A stretch of 64,000 nt of DNA from Allobosea sp. (GTDB lineage: Bacteria > Pseudomonadota > Alphaproteobacteria > Rhizobiales > Kaistiaceae), in the NCBI GenBank assembly GCA_017307955.1, contig JAFKFV010000018.1, positions 186,001-250,000 of the forward strand. Direction: 5' to 3'. Under the pieces are notes generated by a model that saw nothing but the letters and a program-made list of their open reading frames with translations, made no database searches and had not been told where the DNA came from. Shown in pieces: positions 52,840 through 62,758 of the stretch. The stretch's first letter is position 1. Each line of letters begins with the position of its first letter. A program made the translations under genes and the position numbers.

Positions 52840-53519
52840 TGGTCAAGCTCCTTCGACCAGTTGATGGCGTTGACATAGATCCCGAGCGGATTGGCTCGGA
52901 GTTTCTCGGCGTCGCGCGGGACCTGCACGGCGATGGTGAGGATGGCGGTCCAGCGCGAGGTCTCGGCGAGTGAACCGTCCTGAAAGCGACGCTCGACCCA
53001 GGCGACGCGAAAGCTGCTTGGGGACGCGCGGATGACACTGGAGACATCGACGGCGATCTGCTGCTTGCCGACCTTGCCGAAGGGATCGTTCGAACGGGCG
53101 TAGTCGTTGAGCGCGAGGGCACCCTTGTCTGTCGCGAAGTCGTACGCGCGGAGCCAGTTCTGGCGCACGATGATCGGATCGGCGGGAATGCTCCTGACCT
53201 GTTCGATGAACCGCCCCAGATGCCAGGCGACCTGCGGATCGGTTGGTTGATAGTCCGCTGTGGCGGGAGCGATGGCCTGCGCCTGCCCGAGGCGATCGAC
53301 CTGCACCACCCACGGCACGATGGTCCCGTGCGCGGATTGCCAGACCAGAGCGGCGGCGAAACCGGCGGAGAGCACCAGCGAGCCGAAGGCCATCAGCCGC
53401 CAGTTCTTGGCCTGAACACGGGCCGATCCGATACGCTCGTCCCAGACCTGGGCCGCGCGTTGGTAGGGAGTCTGGGGTTCAGATGTGCTGCCATAGTGGG
53501 TGGAAGGTCGTTTGAACAT
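52836..53519 (-). CDS. trbF: TrbF/VirB8 type IV secretion protein
   Basis: This 227-aa protein has a cytoplasmic tail, one helix (LMAFGSLVLSAGFAAALVW) and a periplasmic VirB8 domain with AHGTIVPWVVQVDRLGQA and AETSRWTAILTIAVQ. ATG 53519 overlaps the trbL stop. Confidence 0.94.
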
Positions 53520-54889
53520 CAGCGGTCGCTTTCGGAGAGGTTGACGGAGGAGCCGCCGCCATGGGCATCGCCGGAGCGGACGGCGTGAGCCGCGGACTGG
53601 ACGCCGTGGCTCAGCGACTGCGAGCGCTTCATGCGCTTCGCCCAATCGGGCGGGCTGCCCGATGCGGTGGCGGACGTGGGCGAGGACGAGGCTTCCGCGG
53701 CGTCGCCGCCAACGGTGCCCATGGTCGAAGAGCCGCCGGTCGCCTCAGAGGCGGTTCGAGCTCCGGCGGAGAAGCTCGACTTCAGGTCGGCGGCGGCGCG
53801 GGACGCCGCGCGCTTCAGCGGCGAGACGGCGGCTTGCGCGCCCGCATTGGCAACGCTTCCGAGACCGGAGGTGACACCGGCGGCGCCGGATTGGCCGGCG
53901 GCTCCCAGGCTGTAGGCGGTCGAGGCTCCACCGGCCATCGCGGCGCCCCCACGCGCGGCCGCGGCAGCACCTCCCGCCAGGCTGGCGCCGCCTGAAGCGA
54001 CGGCCCCGGCCGCTGCGCCGGCGGCCATGACAACGCCGCCAGCGGCCAGGCCAGTGCCGATCGCGGCGCCCGCGCCGAGCTGCGGGCCGCCGGAGACAAG
54101 GCCGTTGGCGATGCCGGGACCGAAGATGCCGAGGCCGAGTAGCGAGAGGGCCGCGAGCACGATTGCCATGGCGTCGTCGATCGAAGGCGCTGCTCCGCCG
54201 GCGCTGTAGGCCGCGGTGAATTCGCTGAACAGGGTCGAGCCGATGCCGATGATGACCGCGAGCACCAGCACCTTGATGCCGGACGAAATGACGTTGCCGA
54301 GTACGCGCTCAGCCATGAACGCCGATTTGCCGAACAGGCCAAACGGGATGAGGACGAAGCCCGCGAGCGTCGTCAGCTTGAACTCGATCAGCGTCACGAA
54401 GAGCTGGACGGCGAGAATGAAGAAGGCGAGCAGGACCAGCACCCAGGCGAAGAACATGCAGGCGATCTGGATGAAGTTCTCGAAGAAGGACCAATAGCCC
54501 ATCAGGCTGGAGATCGAGTCGAGCAGCGGCCGCCCGGCATCGAGGCCTGTCTGCGCCACCTTTCCGGGCCGCAGGAGATCGGCGGTGGTGAAGCCGGTCC
54601 CGGACGCTTTCAGACCGAGGCCGGCGAAGCTCTCGAAGATGATCCGGGCGAGATTGTTCCAGTTGCCGATGATGTAGGCGAAGACGCCGACGAACAGGGT
54701 CTTCTTGACCAGCCGGGCGATGATGTCGTCATCGGCGCCCCACGACCAGAACAGGGCGGCGAGCGTCACGTCGATGACGATCAGTGTGGTGGCGATGAAG
54801 GCGACCTCGCCGTCGAGCAGCCCGAAACCTGAATCGATGTAGCGGGTGAAGACCTCCAGGAAATGGTCGATGACGCCGGTGCCGCCCAT
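53519..54889 (-). CDS. trbL: TrbL/VirB6 type IV secretion membrane protein
   Basis: This 456-aa protein has about six helices in the first 260 residues (for example FENFIQIACMFFAWVLVLLA) and an Ala/Gly/Ser-rich low-complexity tail, as TrbL usually has. ATG 54889 (MGGTGVIDHFLEVFTR) is the natural start; upstream codons belong to trbK in another frame. It forms the inner-membrane channel. Confidence 0.94.
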   Translation of the reverse strand: MGGTGVIDHFLEVFTRYIDSGFGLLDGEVAFIATTLIVIDVTLAALFWSWGADDDIIARLVKKTLFVGVFAYIIGNWNNLARIIFESFAGLGLKASGTGFTTADLLRPGKVAQTGLDAGRPLLDSISSLMGYWSFFENFIQIACMFFAWVLVLLAFFILAVQLFVTLIEFKLTTLAGFVLIPFGLFGKSAFMAERVLGNVISSGIKVLVLAVIIGIGSTLFSEFTAAYSAGGAAPSIDDAMAIVLAALSLLGLGIFGPGIANGLVSGGPQLGAGAAIGTGLAAGGVVMAAGAAAGAVASGGASLAGGAAAAARGGAAMAGGASTAYSLGAAGQSGAAGVTSGLGSVANAGAQAAVSPLKRAASRAAADLKSSFSAGARTASEATGGSSTMGTVGGDAAEASSSPTSATASGSPPDWAKRMKRSQSLSHGVQSAAHAVRSGDAHGGGSSVNLSESDR

Positions 54890-54893
54890 GGTG

Positions 54894-55226
54894 CTATCGA
54901 GCCTCGGAGACAGGTGCGGTCGCCGCGGCGGCGGACGTCGGCGATGATTCCGGCAGCCGTTCGGCCGGTCGCGATCCGGGCGCCACGAACCTCTCGCGGT
55001 TCTCAGCCCAGGCGCGGAGACAGCCAGGATCGCGAGGACCCGCTTCGCCAATCCTGGCGCAGCGGATCAACTCGGCGCGCAGCGGATCGACCGGCGCGCC
55101 TTGCACGCGGTGGAGACCTGAGACGCTAGGTTCTTGCTCCTTCCGGGTCAGTTCGATCGCCGTCGCGGTGATCGCGACGGCGGCGAAAACGATGGCTCCG
55201 AGGCGGGCGAGCATCTTGGCGTCCAT
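54894..55226 (-). CDS. trbK: TrbK-alt entry exclusion-like protein
   Basis: This 110-aa protein has one helix (MLARLGAIVFAAVAITATAI) and a periplasmic region with two Cys (LIRCARIGEAGPRDPGCLRA). It sits between trbJ and trbL, where the alternative TrbK lies in alphaproteobacterial clusters. It lacks the lipobox of classical TrbK. Its role in blocking entry of a like element is presumed. Confidence 0.85.
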   Translation of the reverse strand: MDAKMLARLGAIVFAAVAITATAIELTRKEQEPSVSGLHRVQGAPVDPLRAELIRCARIGEAGPRDPGCLRAWAENRERFVAPGSRPAERLPESSPTSAAAATAPVSEAR

Positions 55227-55236
55227 GGTGTCGCCC

Positions 55237-56007
55237 TCAGTTGCCGCTCTGGAACATGCGGGCGTTGCCGGGCTGGTAGCCCGTGCTGGGTGTCAGGAAG
55301 CGGCGGCGCTGTTCGCGGCCCTGATCAGCGGCCGCGGCTTGCTCGGCGGACTGAATGTTTTGGGCCCGGCCGTTCGCGGCGACGACGGCCGTGAGGTCGG
55401 CGAGCTGCTGGGCCTGTAAGGCGAGGAGCTGATTTCCGGCCTGCGTCGCCTGCAACGCGCCGGTGGCGCCTTGGCTCTGGCCGACGAGCGCCGACATCTG
55501 CGTGCGGGTGGTGTCGATATTGCCGACGACGCCCGCCTGGACGCGCATGGCGTCCTGCAGGCCGCCGACGGTGTTCTGCCAGCGCTCCCTCGCCTGGGCG
55601 ACGAGCTCCTGGTCCGACGTCGACATCGAGGCGTTGCGGTAGGTGGTCCGAAACGCCTGGTCGATGTTCTGGACGTCGTAGGCGATCCGCTGCGCCTGCT
55701 GCAGGAGTTGCTGCGTCCGCTGGACGGATTGTTGAAGCTGTTGGAGCGAAGAGAACGGCAGGCTCGCGAGGTTGCGGGCCTGATTGATGAGCGACGTCGC
55801 CTGATTCTGAAGCCCGGTGATCTGGTTGTTAATCTGCTCCAGTGACCGGGCAGCCGTCAGCACGTTCTGCACGTAGTTGGTCGGATCGTAGACGATCCAC
55901 TGAGCCGCGGCGGGCTGAACCAGCACGGGCGACAGGGCGATCGGAACCGACAGTAGCGCGGCCGTCAGCCAGGCGGCGCGCGAACGGGCGCGGATGGAAA
56001 GGGTCAT
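55237..56007 (-). CDS. trbJ: TrbJ/VirB5-like type IV secretion protein
   Basis: This 256-aa secreted helical protein has a signal peptide ending near QPAAA, the family start QWIVYDPTNYVQNVLTAARS, and a Gln-rich coiled coil (QQLQQSVQRTQQLLQQAQ). It overlaps trbE by 4 bases. It is a minor pilus component. Confidence 0.94.
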   Translation of the reverse strand: MTLSIRARSRAAWLTAALLSVPIALSPVLVQPAAAQWIVYDPTNYVQNVLTAARSLEQINNQITGLQNQATSLINQARNLASLPFSSLQQLQQSVQRTQQLLQQAQRIAYDVQNIDQAFRTTYRNASMSTSDQELVAQARERWQNTVGGLQDAMRVQAGVVGNIDTTRTQMSALVGQSQGATGALQATQAGNQLLALQAQQLADLTAVVAANGRAQNIQSAEQAAAADQGREQRRRFLTPSTGYQPGNARMFQSGN

Positions 56008-58460
56008 GGACGTGCCTCCGGTTCGGTTTGGGGAACGATGTTGGTGAGGTCAGCGACGAGACCGGCGGCCCAGCCGAGTGAGCACTCGGCCAGCCACTCC
56101 TCGAGGAAGTGATCGCGGCCGGATCGGGCATAGACTTCGGCGATCAGCGCCTGTTGCTGCTTGGAGGAGGCGGCGCAGAGCGCCAGAGCCACATCGGAGA
56201 GACCCAGCTCGAACAGGCGATTGCCGCGCCGGGACTGGCAGTAGTAGTCGCGCTTGGGCGTTGCCCGCGCGAGGATCTCAATCTGGCGATCGTTCAACCC
56301 GAAGCGGCGATAGATGGCCGTGATCTGCGGCTCGACCGCCCGCTCGTTCGGCAGCAGCAGCCGGGTCTGGCAGCTCTCGATGATAGCGGGCGCGATCGCC
56401 GAGCCATCGATGTCGGACAGGGACTGCGTGGCGAAGACGACGGAGGCGTTCTTCTTGCGCAGCGTCTTCAGCCACTCGCGAAGCTGGCCGGCGAACCCCT
56501 CGTCGTCGAGGGCGAGCCAGCCTTCATCGACGATCAGCAGCGTCGGGCGTCCGTCGAGCCGATCCTCAATGCGATGGAAGAGATAGGAGAGCACGGCCGG
56601 CGCTGCGTCTGTGCCGATCAGCCCTTCGGTCTCGAAGGCCTGGACGGAGGCTTCGCCGAGCCGCTCGGATTCGGCGTCGAGCAGCCGGCCATAGGGACCG
56701 CCGACGCAATAGGGTCGAAGCGCCTGCTTCAGGTCGTTCGATTGCAGCAACACCGCGAGGCCGGTGATCGTCCTCTCATTGACGGGCGCGCTGGCGAGCG
56801 AGGTCAGCGCCGACCAGAGATGTTCCTTGACGTCCGGTGTGATCGGCACGCCCTCGCGCATCAGGATCGCGACGATCCAGTCGGCGGCCCAGGCGCGTTC
56901 GGCAACGTCGTGAATGCCCGCGAGCGGTTGCAACGAGACGGAGGTGTCCGATCCTTCGGTTAGGCCGCCACTGAGATCGTGCCAGTCGCCGCGCATGGCG
57001 AGCGCCGCCGCCCGGATTGAGCCGCCGAAATCGAAAGCGAACACCTGGGACTTTTCGTAGCGCTGGAACTGCAGCGCCATCAGCGCCAGCAGCACGGATT
57101 TCCCGGCGCCGGTCGGGCCGACGACGAGCGTGTGACCGACGTCGCCGACATGGATGGAAAACCGGAACGGGGTCGAGCCTTCGGTCTTGCCGAAGAGCAG
57201 TGGGGGAGCCGCAAAATGCTCATCCCGCACCTCGCCCGCCCAAACCGCCGAGAGCGGGATCATATGGGCGAGGTTCAAAGTGCTGATGGGTGGCTGCCGG
57301 ACATTGGCGTAGACATGGCCAGGCAACGAGCCGAGCCAGGCATCGGCCGCGTTGATGGTCTCCGGCATGGCGGTGAAGTCGCGGCCCTGGATGACCTTCT
57401 CGACGAGGCGGAGTTTTTCCGCCGCGATGCGGGGATCATCGTCCCAGACCGTGACGGTCGCGGTGACGTAGGCTTGCCCGGCGTAGTCCGCGCCGAGTTC
57501 TTGCAGCGCCAGGTCCGCATCGGCCGCCTTGTTCGCCGCATCGGTATCGACGAGGACCGAGGCCTCGTTGGTCATTACTTCCTTGAGGATGGCGGCGATC
57601 GATTTGCGCTTGGCAAACCATTGCCGCCGGATCTTGGTCAGCAGTTTGGTGGCGTCGGTCTTGTCGAGAAGGATGGCCCGGGTCGACCAGCGGTACGGGA
57701 AGGCCAGCCGGTTCAACTCGTCCAGGATGCCGGGCGTCGTCGCGGTCGGAAAACCGACGATGGTCAGCACCCGAAGATGCAACGTTCCCAGACGTGGCTC
57801 CAGCCCGCCGGTCAGGGGCTGGTCGGCCAGCAGCGCGTCGAGATACATTGGCGTCTCGGGAACGCGGACGCGGTGACGCTTGGTCGAGACGGTCGAGTGT
57901 AGATAGGTCAGCGTCTCGGCGTCATCGAGCCAGGCGCATTCCGGCATGAAGCCTTCGACGAGCTGGATCACCCGGTCGGTGCGATCGGCGAAGCCGCGCT
58001 GGATCTCGCGCGCGTCGACGCCGGATTGTTCACGGCCCTCGTAGAGCCAGTTCTCGGCGCGGGCCGCGTCCTCTGCCGGCGGCAGATAGAGGAAGGTCAG
58101 GAAATAGCTGGATTCATAATGCGCGCCTGCTTCCTCGAAATCAGCCTTCCGCTCGGCATCCAGTAGACCGGAAGCTGAATCCGGAAACATGCTGGCGGGA
58201 TAAGTCGCGGCGGCATGGCGCTGCGCCTCGACGAAGATGGCCCAGCCGGAGCCGAGGCGGCGAAAGGCGTTGTTGAGGCGCCCGGCGACGGCGACCAGCT
58301 CGGCGGGTACGGCGGAATCCAGATCGGGACCGCGGAACCGCGCCGTCCGTTGGAAGCTGCCGTCCTTGTTCAGCACTACGCCATCGCCGGCGAGCGCCGC
58401 CCAAGGCAGGAAATCGGCGAGACGGGTGGCGGTGCGGCGATATTCGGCGAGGTTCATCAT
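56004..58460 (-). CDS. trbE: TrbE/VirB4 type IV secretion ATPase
   Basis: This 818-aa ATPase has the VirB4 N-domain and a C-terminal RecA fold with Walker A (VGPTGAGKSVLLAL) and Walker B (LLIVDEGWLALDDEG). Two ATGs adjoin at 58460 and 58457 and cannot be told apart. It powers pilus assembly. Confidence 0.95.
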   Translation of the reverse strand: MMNLAEYRRTATRLADFLPWAALAGDGVVLNKDGSFQRTARFRGPDLDSAVPAELVAVAGRLNNAFRRLGSGWAIFVEAQRHAAATYPASMFPDSASGLLDAERKADFEEAGAHYESSYFLTFLYLPPAEDAARAENWLYEGREQSGVDAREIQRGFADRTDRVIQLVEGFMPECAWLDDAETLTYLHSTVSTKRHRVRVPETPMYLDALLADQPLTGGLEPRLGTLHLRVLTIVGFPTATTPGILDELNRLAFPYRWSTRAILLDKTDATKLLTKIRRQWFAKRKSIAAILKEVMTNEASVLVDTDAANKAADADLALQELGADYAGQAYVTATVTVWDDDPRIAAEKLRLVEKVIQGRDFTAMPETINAADAWLGSLPGHVYANVRQPPISTLNLAHMIPLSAVWAGEVRDEHFAAPPLLFGKTEGSTPFRFSIHVGDVGHTLVVGPTGAGKSVLLALMALQFQRYEKSQVFAFDFGGSIRAAALAMRGDWHDLSGGLTEGSDTSVSLQPLAGIHDVAERAWAADWIVAILMREGVPITPDVKEHLWSALTSLASAPVNERTITGLAVLLQSNDLKQALRPYCVGGPYGRLLDAESERLGEASVQAFETEGLIGTDAAPAVLSYLFHRIEDRLDGRPTLLIVDEGWLALDDEGFAGQLREWLKTLRKKNASVVFATQSLSDIDGSAIAPAIIESCQTRLLLPNERAVEPQITAIYRRFGLNDRQIEILARATPKRDYYCQSRRGNRLFELGLSDVALALCAASSKQQQALIAEVYARSGRDHFLEEWLAECSLGWAAGLVADLTNIVPQTEPEARP

Positions 58461-58474
58461 CGTGGCGCTGCCCT

Positions 58475-58756
58475 TCAGACCGAGAGGTGGCCGGGGACGC
58501 GTAGATGGCGGCGCACCACGTCGACGAACATCGGATCGCGTTTGGCGGCCCAGACGGCCGCGAAATGACCGACAGCCCAGAGCCCCAGGCCGACCAGCCA
58601 GAGACGCAGGCCGAGGCCGAGGGCCGCCGCCAGCGTGCCGTTGAGGATGGCGATGGCGCGCGGGGCGCCGCCGAGCAAGATGTGCTCGGTCAGCGCCCGA
58701 TGGACGGGCACGGAAAAGCCCGCGACCTCGGCGGCGGTGTCGGCGAGCCCCACCAT
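58475..58756 (-). CDS. trbD: TrbD/VirB3 type IV secretion protein
   Basis: This 93-aa protein starts VPVHRALTEHILLGGAPRAI, the VirB3 signature, followed by two helices and WAAKRDPMFVDVVRRHLRVP. It overlaps trbC by 1 base. Confidence 0.93.
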   Translation of the reverse strand: MVGLADTAAEVAGFSVPVHRALTEHILLGGAPRAIAILNGTLAAALGLGLRLWLVGLGLWAVGHFAAVWAAKRDPMFVDVVRRHLRVPGHLSV

Positions 58757-59088
58757 CAGACGAGTGCTCCGCCGCCGAAGGAGAAGAACGACAGGAAGAA
58801 TGAACTGGCCGCAAAGGCGATGGAGAGGCCGAACACGATCTGGATCAGCCTGCGTGAGCCGCCGGAACTATCGCCGAACGCCAGGCTAAGGCCGGTGACG
58901 ATGATGACGATCACCGCGATGATCTTGGCGACCGGTCCTTCGATGGATTCAAGGATCGATTGGAGCGGCGCCTCCCACGGCATGGACGAACCAGCCGCGT
59001 GGGCGGCTGGCGCCACCATCACGCTGATGACGGCAAGGGACGCCGCCATGGTCAGACGGCGGCGGACGGGATGAGGGGAACGGATCAT
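58756..59088 (-). CDS. trbC: TrbC/VirB2 pilin
   Basis: This 110-aa pilin precursor has a signal (MAASLAVISVMVAPAAHAAG), a helix (AKIIAVIVIIVTGLSLAFG) and a second one (IQIVFGLSIAFAASSFFLSF). It overlaps trbB by 4 bases. It forms the conjugative pilus. Confidence 0.93.
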   Translation of the reverse strand: MIRSPHPVRRRLTMAASLAVISVMVAPAAHAAGSSMPWEAPLQSILESIEGPVAKIIAVIVIIVTGLSLAFGDSSGGSRRLIQIVFGLSIAFAASSFFLSFFSFGGGALV

Positions 59089-60101
59089 GCGTGATCTCCT
59101 GTGGAGTTGGGAATGAGGATGGTGGGCATGTCGCCGCCATTGTTGGCGGCCGGCACGACGCGGAAGTCGTCGTCAGGGCCAAGGCCGTCAACGCGGGCGA
59201 GCTCGGCAAGCCGGCGCTGTGCGCCGCGGCCCGAGAGCACGGCGACGAGATCGATGGTCTCCGCGATCAGCGCGCGCGGCACGGTGATGACGGCTTCCTG
59301 GATGAGTTGCTCCAGCCGCCGCAGCGCGCCGATGGCGCTACCGGCGTGGATGGTGCCGATGCCGCCGGGATGGCCGGTGCCCCACGCCTTCAGCAGGTCG
59401 AGGGCTTCGGCGCCGCGCACCTCGCCGATCGGGATGCGATCGGGGCGCAGGCGCAGCGAGGAGCGGACGAGATCGGAGAGCGAGGCGACACCGTCCTTTG
59501 TCCGCATGGCGACGAGGTTCGGCGCGGCGCACTGCAACTCGCGCGTGTCCTCGATCAGGACGACGCGGTCGGAGGTCTTGGCGACCTCGGCGAGCAGCGC
59601 GTTGGTGAGCGTCGTCTTGCCGGTGGAGGTGCCGCCGGCGACCAGGATGTTCTTGCGCTCGGCGACCGCGATCCGCAGCATGTTAGCCTGGGTGGCGCTC
59701 ATGGTGCCGGCGGCGACATAGTCCTCGAGGGTGAAGATGGCGACGGCGGGTTTGCGGATCGCAAAAGCCGGGGCGGATACGACGGGCGGCAGCAACCCCT
59801 CGAACCGCTCTCCCGTCTCGGGCAGCTCGGCAGAGACGCGCGGGTTACCGGAATGAACCTCGGCGCCGACATGGTGCGCGACCAGCCGGACGATGCGCTC
59901 ACCATCGGCGGGCGACAGCCGTTCGCCCGTGTCGGAAAGCCCTTCGGAAAGACGGTCGATCCAGAGCCGCCCATCGGGGTTGAGCATCACCTCGACGACT
60001 TGGGCGTCTTCCAGGAACCGGGCGATGGCGGGGCCAAGGGCGGTGCGCAGCATGCGTGCGCCGCGTGCCAAACCTTCCGAATTATAGTGCGAAGCCGCCA
60101 T
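59085..60101 (-). CDS. trbB: TrbB/VirB11 type IV secretion ATPase
   Basis: This 338-aa traffic ATPase has an N-domain (EVMLNPDGRLWIDRL), Walker A (VAGGTSTGKTTLTNA), the Asp box VLIEDTRELQC and a His box (GTGHPGGIGTIHAGS). It is the first gene of the long trb run here; the gene before it is in the opposite orientation. Confidence 0.95.
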   Translation of the reverse strand: MAASHYNSEGLARGARMLRTALGPAIARFLEDAQVVEVMLNPDGRLWIDRLSEGLSDTGERLSPADGERIVRLVAHHVGAEVHSGNPRVSAELPETGERFEGLLPPVVSAPAFAIRKPAVAIFTLEDYVAAGTMSATQANMLRIAVAERKNILVAGGTSTGKTTLTNALLAEVAKTSDRVVLIEDTRELQCAAPNLVAMRTKDGVASLSDLVRSSLRLRPDRIPIGEVRGAEALDLLKAWGTGHPGGIGTIHAGSAIGALRRLEQLIQEAVITVPRALIAETIDLVAVLSGRGAQRRLAELARVDGLGPDDDFRVVPAANNGGDMPTILIPNSTGDHA

Positions 60102-60420
60102 CTGATCCCCGATCTAGTCGGGCGAGCAGACGCTCCCCGGTACGGGGATGATTAAAAGGGCCGGATATTCGGCTGATTCAACAAGTACCTAGCGTCGTAG
60201 TAGGGTGGCGTGCAAATACAGGGGATCGGCGGAGTTGCCTTATGAGCAGACGCCATCGGGTTCGGTGCAGGCGGCTTGGGCTGCGACCCAACATAGATCC
60301 ACACGACATCTTCGTTCGCCCTTGCCGTGACTGGTTCCGCCCTTGGAGTTGACGCCGATTATCAACGCGAAACTGTCATGGGTTTCGCCTAACATAATCG
60401 AACGGCAGGGAGGGCTACCG
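60102..60420. other. Intergenic region between trbB and the PLD-like gene
   Basis: The 319 bases between two divergent starts should hold promoters for both. I see a TTGACG at about 60347 before the PLD-like gene but no convincing -10 or operator. Confidence 0.35.
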
Positions 60421-62247
60421 ATGTCAAAGATCTCCAATACCAACGACATACTATCTGTTTCGGCATACGCAGGCGACGCCAAGGTGTTGCTCGCCTTCGA
60501 TCTCAAGACGGAAGGAAGCCGCAAGCAACTTGCCGGCTTCACGATTGAGATCACGCCCAAGGGGCACCCGTCCTATTATCTCTGGAACAACCTCAGCTTC
60601 GAGGTGCCTTCCGACCATGCACAAGTCGCTGGCGAGCCGCCTTATTCGACCGCGAACGCACCGATCCACAAATTTCGCTGGGTGCATGTCCCTGGCCTCG
60701 ACCATCAGGGTCTCAATCCGCCCTTTGGCAACTATAGTTACCTGGTCACGCCGCGCTATTTCGATGCCGACCAACATATGCTGCCGCTCGACCCAGCGAA
60801 GAGTGTCACGGTGACGGTGCCGCTCGTGCCTTTTCAGAAGGACGGGCTGAAGCTCGGCTTCACGCGCGGCTTCGTCCAGAGTCAGGCCTTCGTCCACCAT
60901 TTCGGAAACAGCCTGCCGACGCGACCAAAGGGCGGACCGCTCGACTACGACACAAGCCAGATTGCGGGCACTGACCCGACCGGCAAGAGCTACAGCTATG
61001 AGGAACAATATCGCTGGCTGGGCTTCACGGCGCGTGAGCGGATCTTCGAAGTGCTGAACGCGGTGCGGCAGACGGACGGTGCGACCATCGACGTCTTCGC
61101 CTATGACTTGAACGAGCCGGATGTCATCTCGGCGCTGCTGGATCTCGGCGCCACGGGCAAGGCGCGGATCGTCCTCGACAATGCCGACCTGCATCATGAT
61201 CCGAGCGACCCGACGCCGGAAGATCAGTTCACCGAGATGTTCATCGCCAAGGCCGGCGCCGACAAGATCCTGCGAGGGAGGTTCGGCCGCTATTCCCATG
61301 ACAAGGTGTTCGTCGTCTACCAGAACGGCAATCCGCGGCTCGTTCTGGGCGGTTCGACCAATTTCTCGGTGACGGGCGTCTATGTGAACGCGAACCATGT
61401 GATCCTGATCGAGGATCCGGACGTCGCGGCGCTTTACGCGACGGTGTTCGACGAAGTTTGGACCGGCAAGGCGAGCAAGGCCGATTTCGCGCGGAGCTCC
61501 TATGCCAACCAGCGCTACGAATTCGGCACGGTCGATCGTGTGCCGAAATTCGACGTGACCTTCTCGCCGCATGCGCAGCCTTTCGCGGCGGCGCGGCTCA
61601 ACGAGATCGTCGATCGCTGCGAGAAGGAGGCTCAGACCAAGGGCAACGTGTTCTTCGCGGTGATGGAACTCAGCAGCAAAAGTCCGAACCCGGTCTACGA
61701 GGCGCTGACGAGACTGCACAAGAATCCGGAGCTGTTCAGCTATGGTATCTCGGACCATCCCGAGGGCATCAGCTTCTATCCGATCGGCGCCACGACAGGC
61801 GTATTGGTGACCGGCAAGCCGGGTACTACGATCCTGCCGCCACCGTTCAATCAGGTGCCGAGCGTCGGCGCTGGTCACCAGGTCCATCACAAATTCGTCG
61901 TTTGCGGTTTCGGAGGGACCGATCCGATCGTTTATTGCGGCTCGTCCAACCTCGCGCTCGCTGGCGAACAAGTGAATGGCGACAATCTGTTGTGCATTCG
62001 CAACGACGATGTCGTAACCGCCTTCACGATCGAGGCCTTGCTGCTCATCGACCATTTCAATTTTCTCGACTCGATGGCCAAGGCGCCGGGCGGCAAGGGC
62101 GCCCAAGCGATGTCAATGCAGCCGCCCGCCGACCAGCGCACTGCCGCGGCGGCGGCTGGTTGGCATCTCGGCACCACGGATAAGTGGGCAGCGAAGTATT
62201 TCGACCCGACTGATCTCCACTTTCGCGATCGCGTTATGTTCGCTTGA
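60421..62247 (+). CDS. Phospholipase D-like protein, cargo in the trb cluster
   Basis: This 608-aa cytoplasmic protein starts behind GGGAGGG. After an N-terminal region of about 190 residues without a recognised domain, two PLD-type motifs follow: HxK...GSTN at 293-314 (SHDKVFVVY, then GGSTNFS) and HxK...GSSN at 489-510 (HHKFVVCGF, then CGSSNLA). In both, the Asp of the classical HKD pattern is replaced (Tyr, Gly). The two halves should form one active site; nuclease, lipase or ligase activity are all possible. No signal peptide or helix is seen. It faces against trb and traG, so it is an insertion. Confidence 0.85.
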   Translation: MSKISNTNDILSVSAYAGDAKVLLAFDLKTEGSRKQLAGFTIEITPKGHPSYYLWNNLSFEVPSDHAQVAGEPPYSTANAPIHKFRWVHVPGLDHQGLNPPFGNYSYLVTPRYFDADQHMLPLDPAKSVTVTVPLVPFQKDGLKLGFTRGFVQSQAFVHHFGNSLPTRPKGGPLDYDTSQIAGTDPTGKSYSYEEQYRWLGFTARERIFEVLNAVRQTDGATIDVFAYDLNEPDVISALLDLGATGKARIVLDNADLHHDPSDPTPEDQFTEMFIAKAGADKILRGRFGRYSHDKVFVVYQNGNPRLVLGGSTNFSVTGVYVNANHVILIEDPDVAALYATVFDEVWTGKASKADFARSSYANQRYEFGTVDRVPKFDVTFSPHAQPFAAARLNEIVDRCEKEAQTKGNVFFAVMELSSKSPNPVYEALTRLHKNPELFSYGISDHPEGISFYPIGATTGVLVTGKPGTTILPPPFNQVPSVGAGHQVHHKFVVCGFGGTDPIVYCGSSNLALAGEQVNGDNLLCIRNDDVVTAFTIEALLLIDHFNFLDSMAKAPGGKGAQAMSMQPPADQRTAAAAAGWHLGTTDKWAAKYFDPTDLHFRDRVMFA

Positions 62248-62306
62248 GCCGGTGCTCACGTCTGGTGCCAGACAAAGGAATGCGAAGCGTTGCGCTTTGG
62301 CGGTAG

Positions 62307-62753
62307 CTAATCAGCAGACGGAGGACCAATATCCTCGGAGATCTCCTGCCGAAGTTTCGGCCCCTTCGCCAATCGCCTGCCGAGCGCGGTGACGAAGGCG
62401 TCGTAGCGCTCACCGGCCTTGGCCCGAGCCGCCTGTGCGGTCGGTTCAGGCAATGCCGGCGTTGTCGCGAGCCAGAAACGGATGAACACGGCCAGGGTTT
62501 CGACGGCGATGCCGACATCGCGCTCAAGCCGGGTCATACGGCGGTCGATCTGATCGAGACGCTTGGTGACGGCGGCCTCACGCCGCTCATCAGCGTCTGG
62601 CGACAGGAAGGATGCGATGGCGGCTTCGGCGATCAGCGACTGTGGCTGATCGCGGCGGGCAGCATAGTCGGCGAGGCCCTTCATGACGGGAGGATCGAGA
62701 TAGACTGAGATCTGGATCTTCTTTTTGCGGGTGGACTCTTGAGGATCTGGCAT
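62307..62753 (-). CDS. CopG-like ribbon-helix-helix protein
   Basis: This 148-aa protein has an N-terminal ribbon-helix-helix (KKKIQISVYLDPPVMKGLAD, RRDQPQSLIAEAAIASFL) and a coiled coil with one helix (AVETLAVFIRFWLATTPALP). It lies just after traG, as in other Trb elements of this group. Probably a transfer regulator or traG partner. Confidence 0.85.
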   Translation of the reverse strand: MPDPQESTRKKKIQISVYLDPPVMKGLADYAARRDQPQSLIAEAAIASFLSPDADERREAAVTKRLDQIDRRMTRLERDVGIAVETLAVFIRFWLATTPALPEPTAQAARAKAGERYDAFVTALGRRLAKGPKLRQEISEDIGPPSAD

Positions 62754-62758
62754 GGCGA

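Noticed and set aside
60451..62106. A 551-codon frame opposite the PLD-like gene
   Set aside because: Its composition follows codon positions of the plus-strand gene, it has no ribosome site and no recognisable domain, whereas the plus strand has both.
62260..62273. Inverted repeat GTCTGG-TG-CCAGAC after the PLD-like gene as terminator
   Set aside because: The loop of two bases is too small and no T-run follows.
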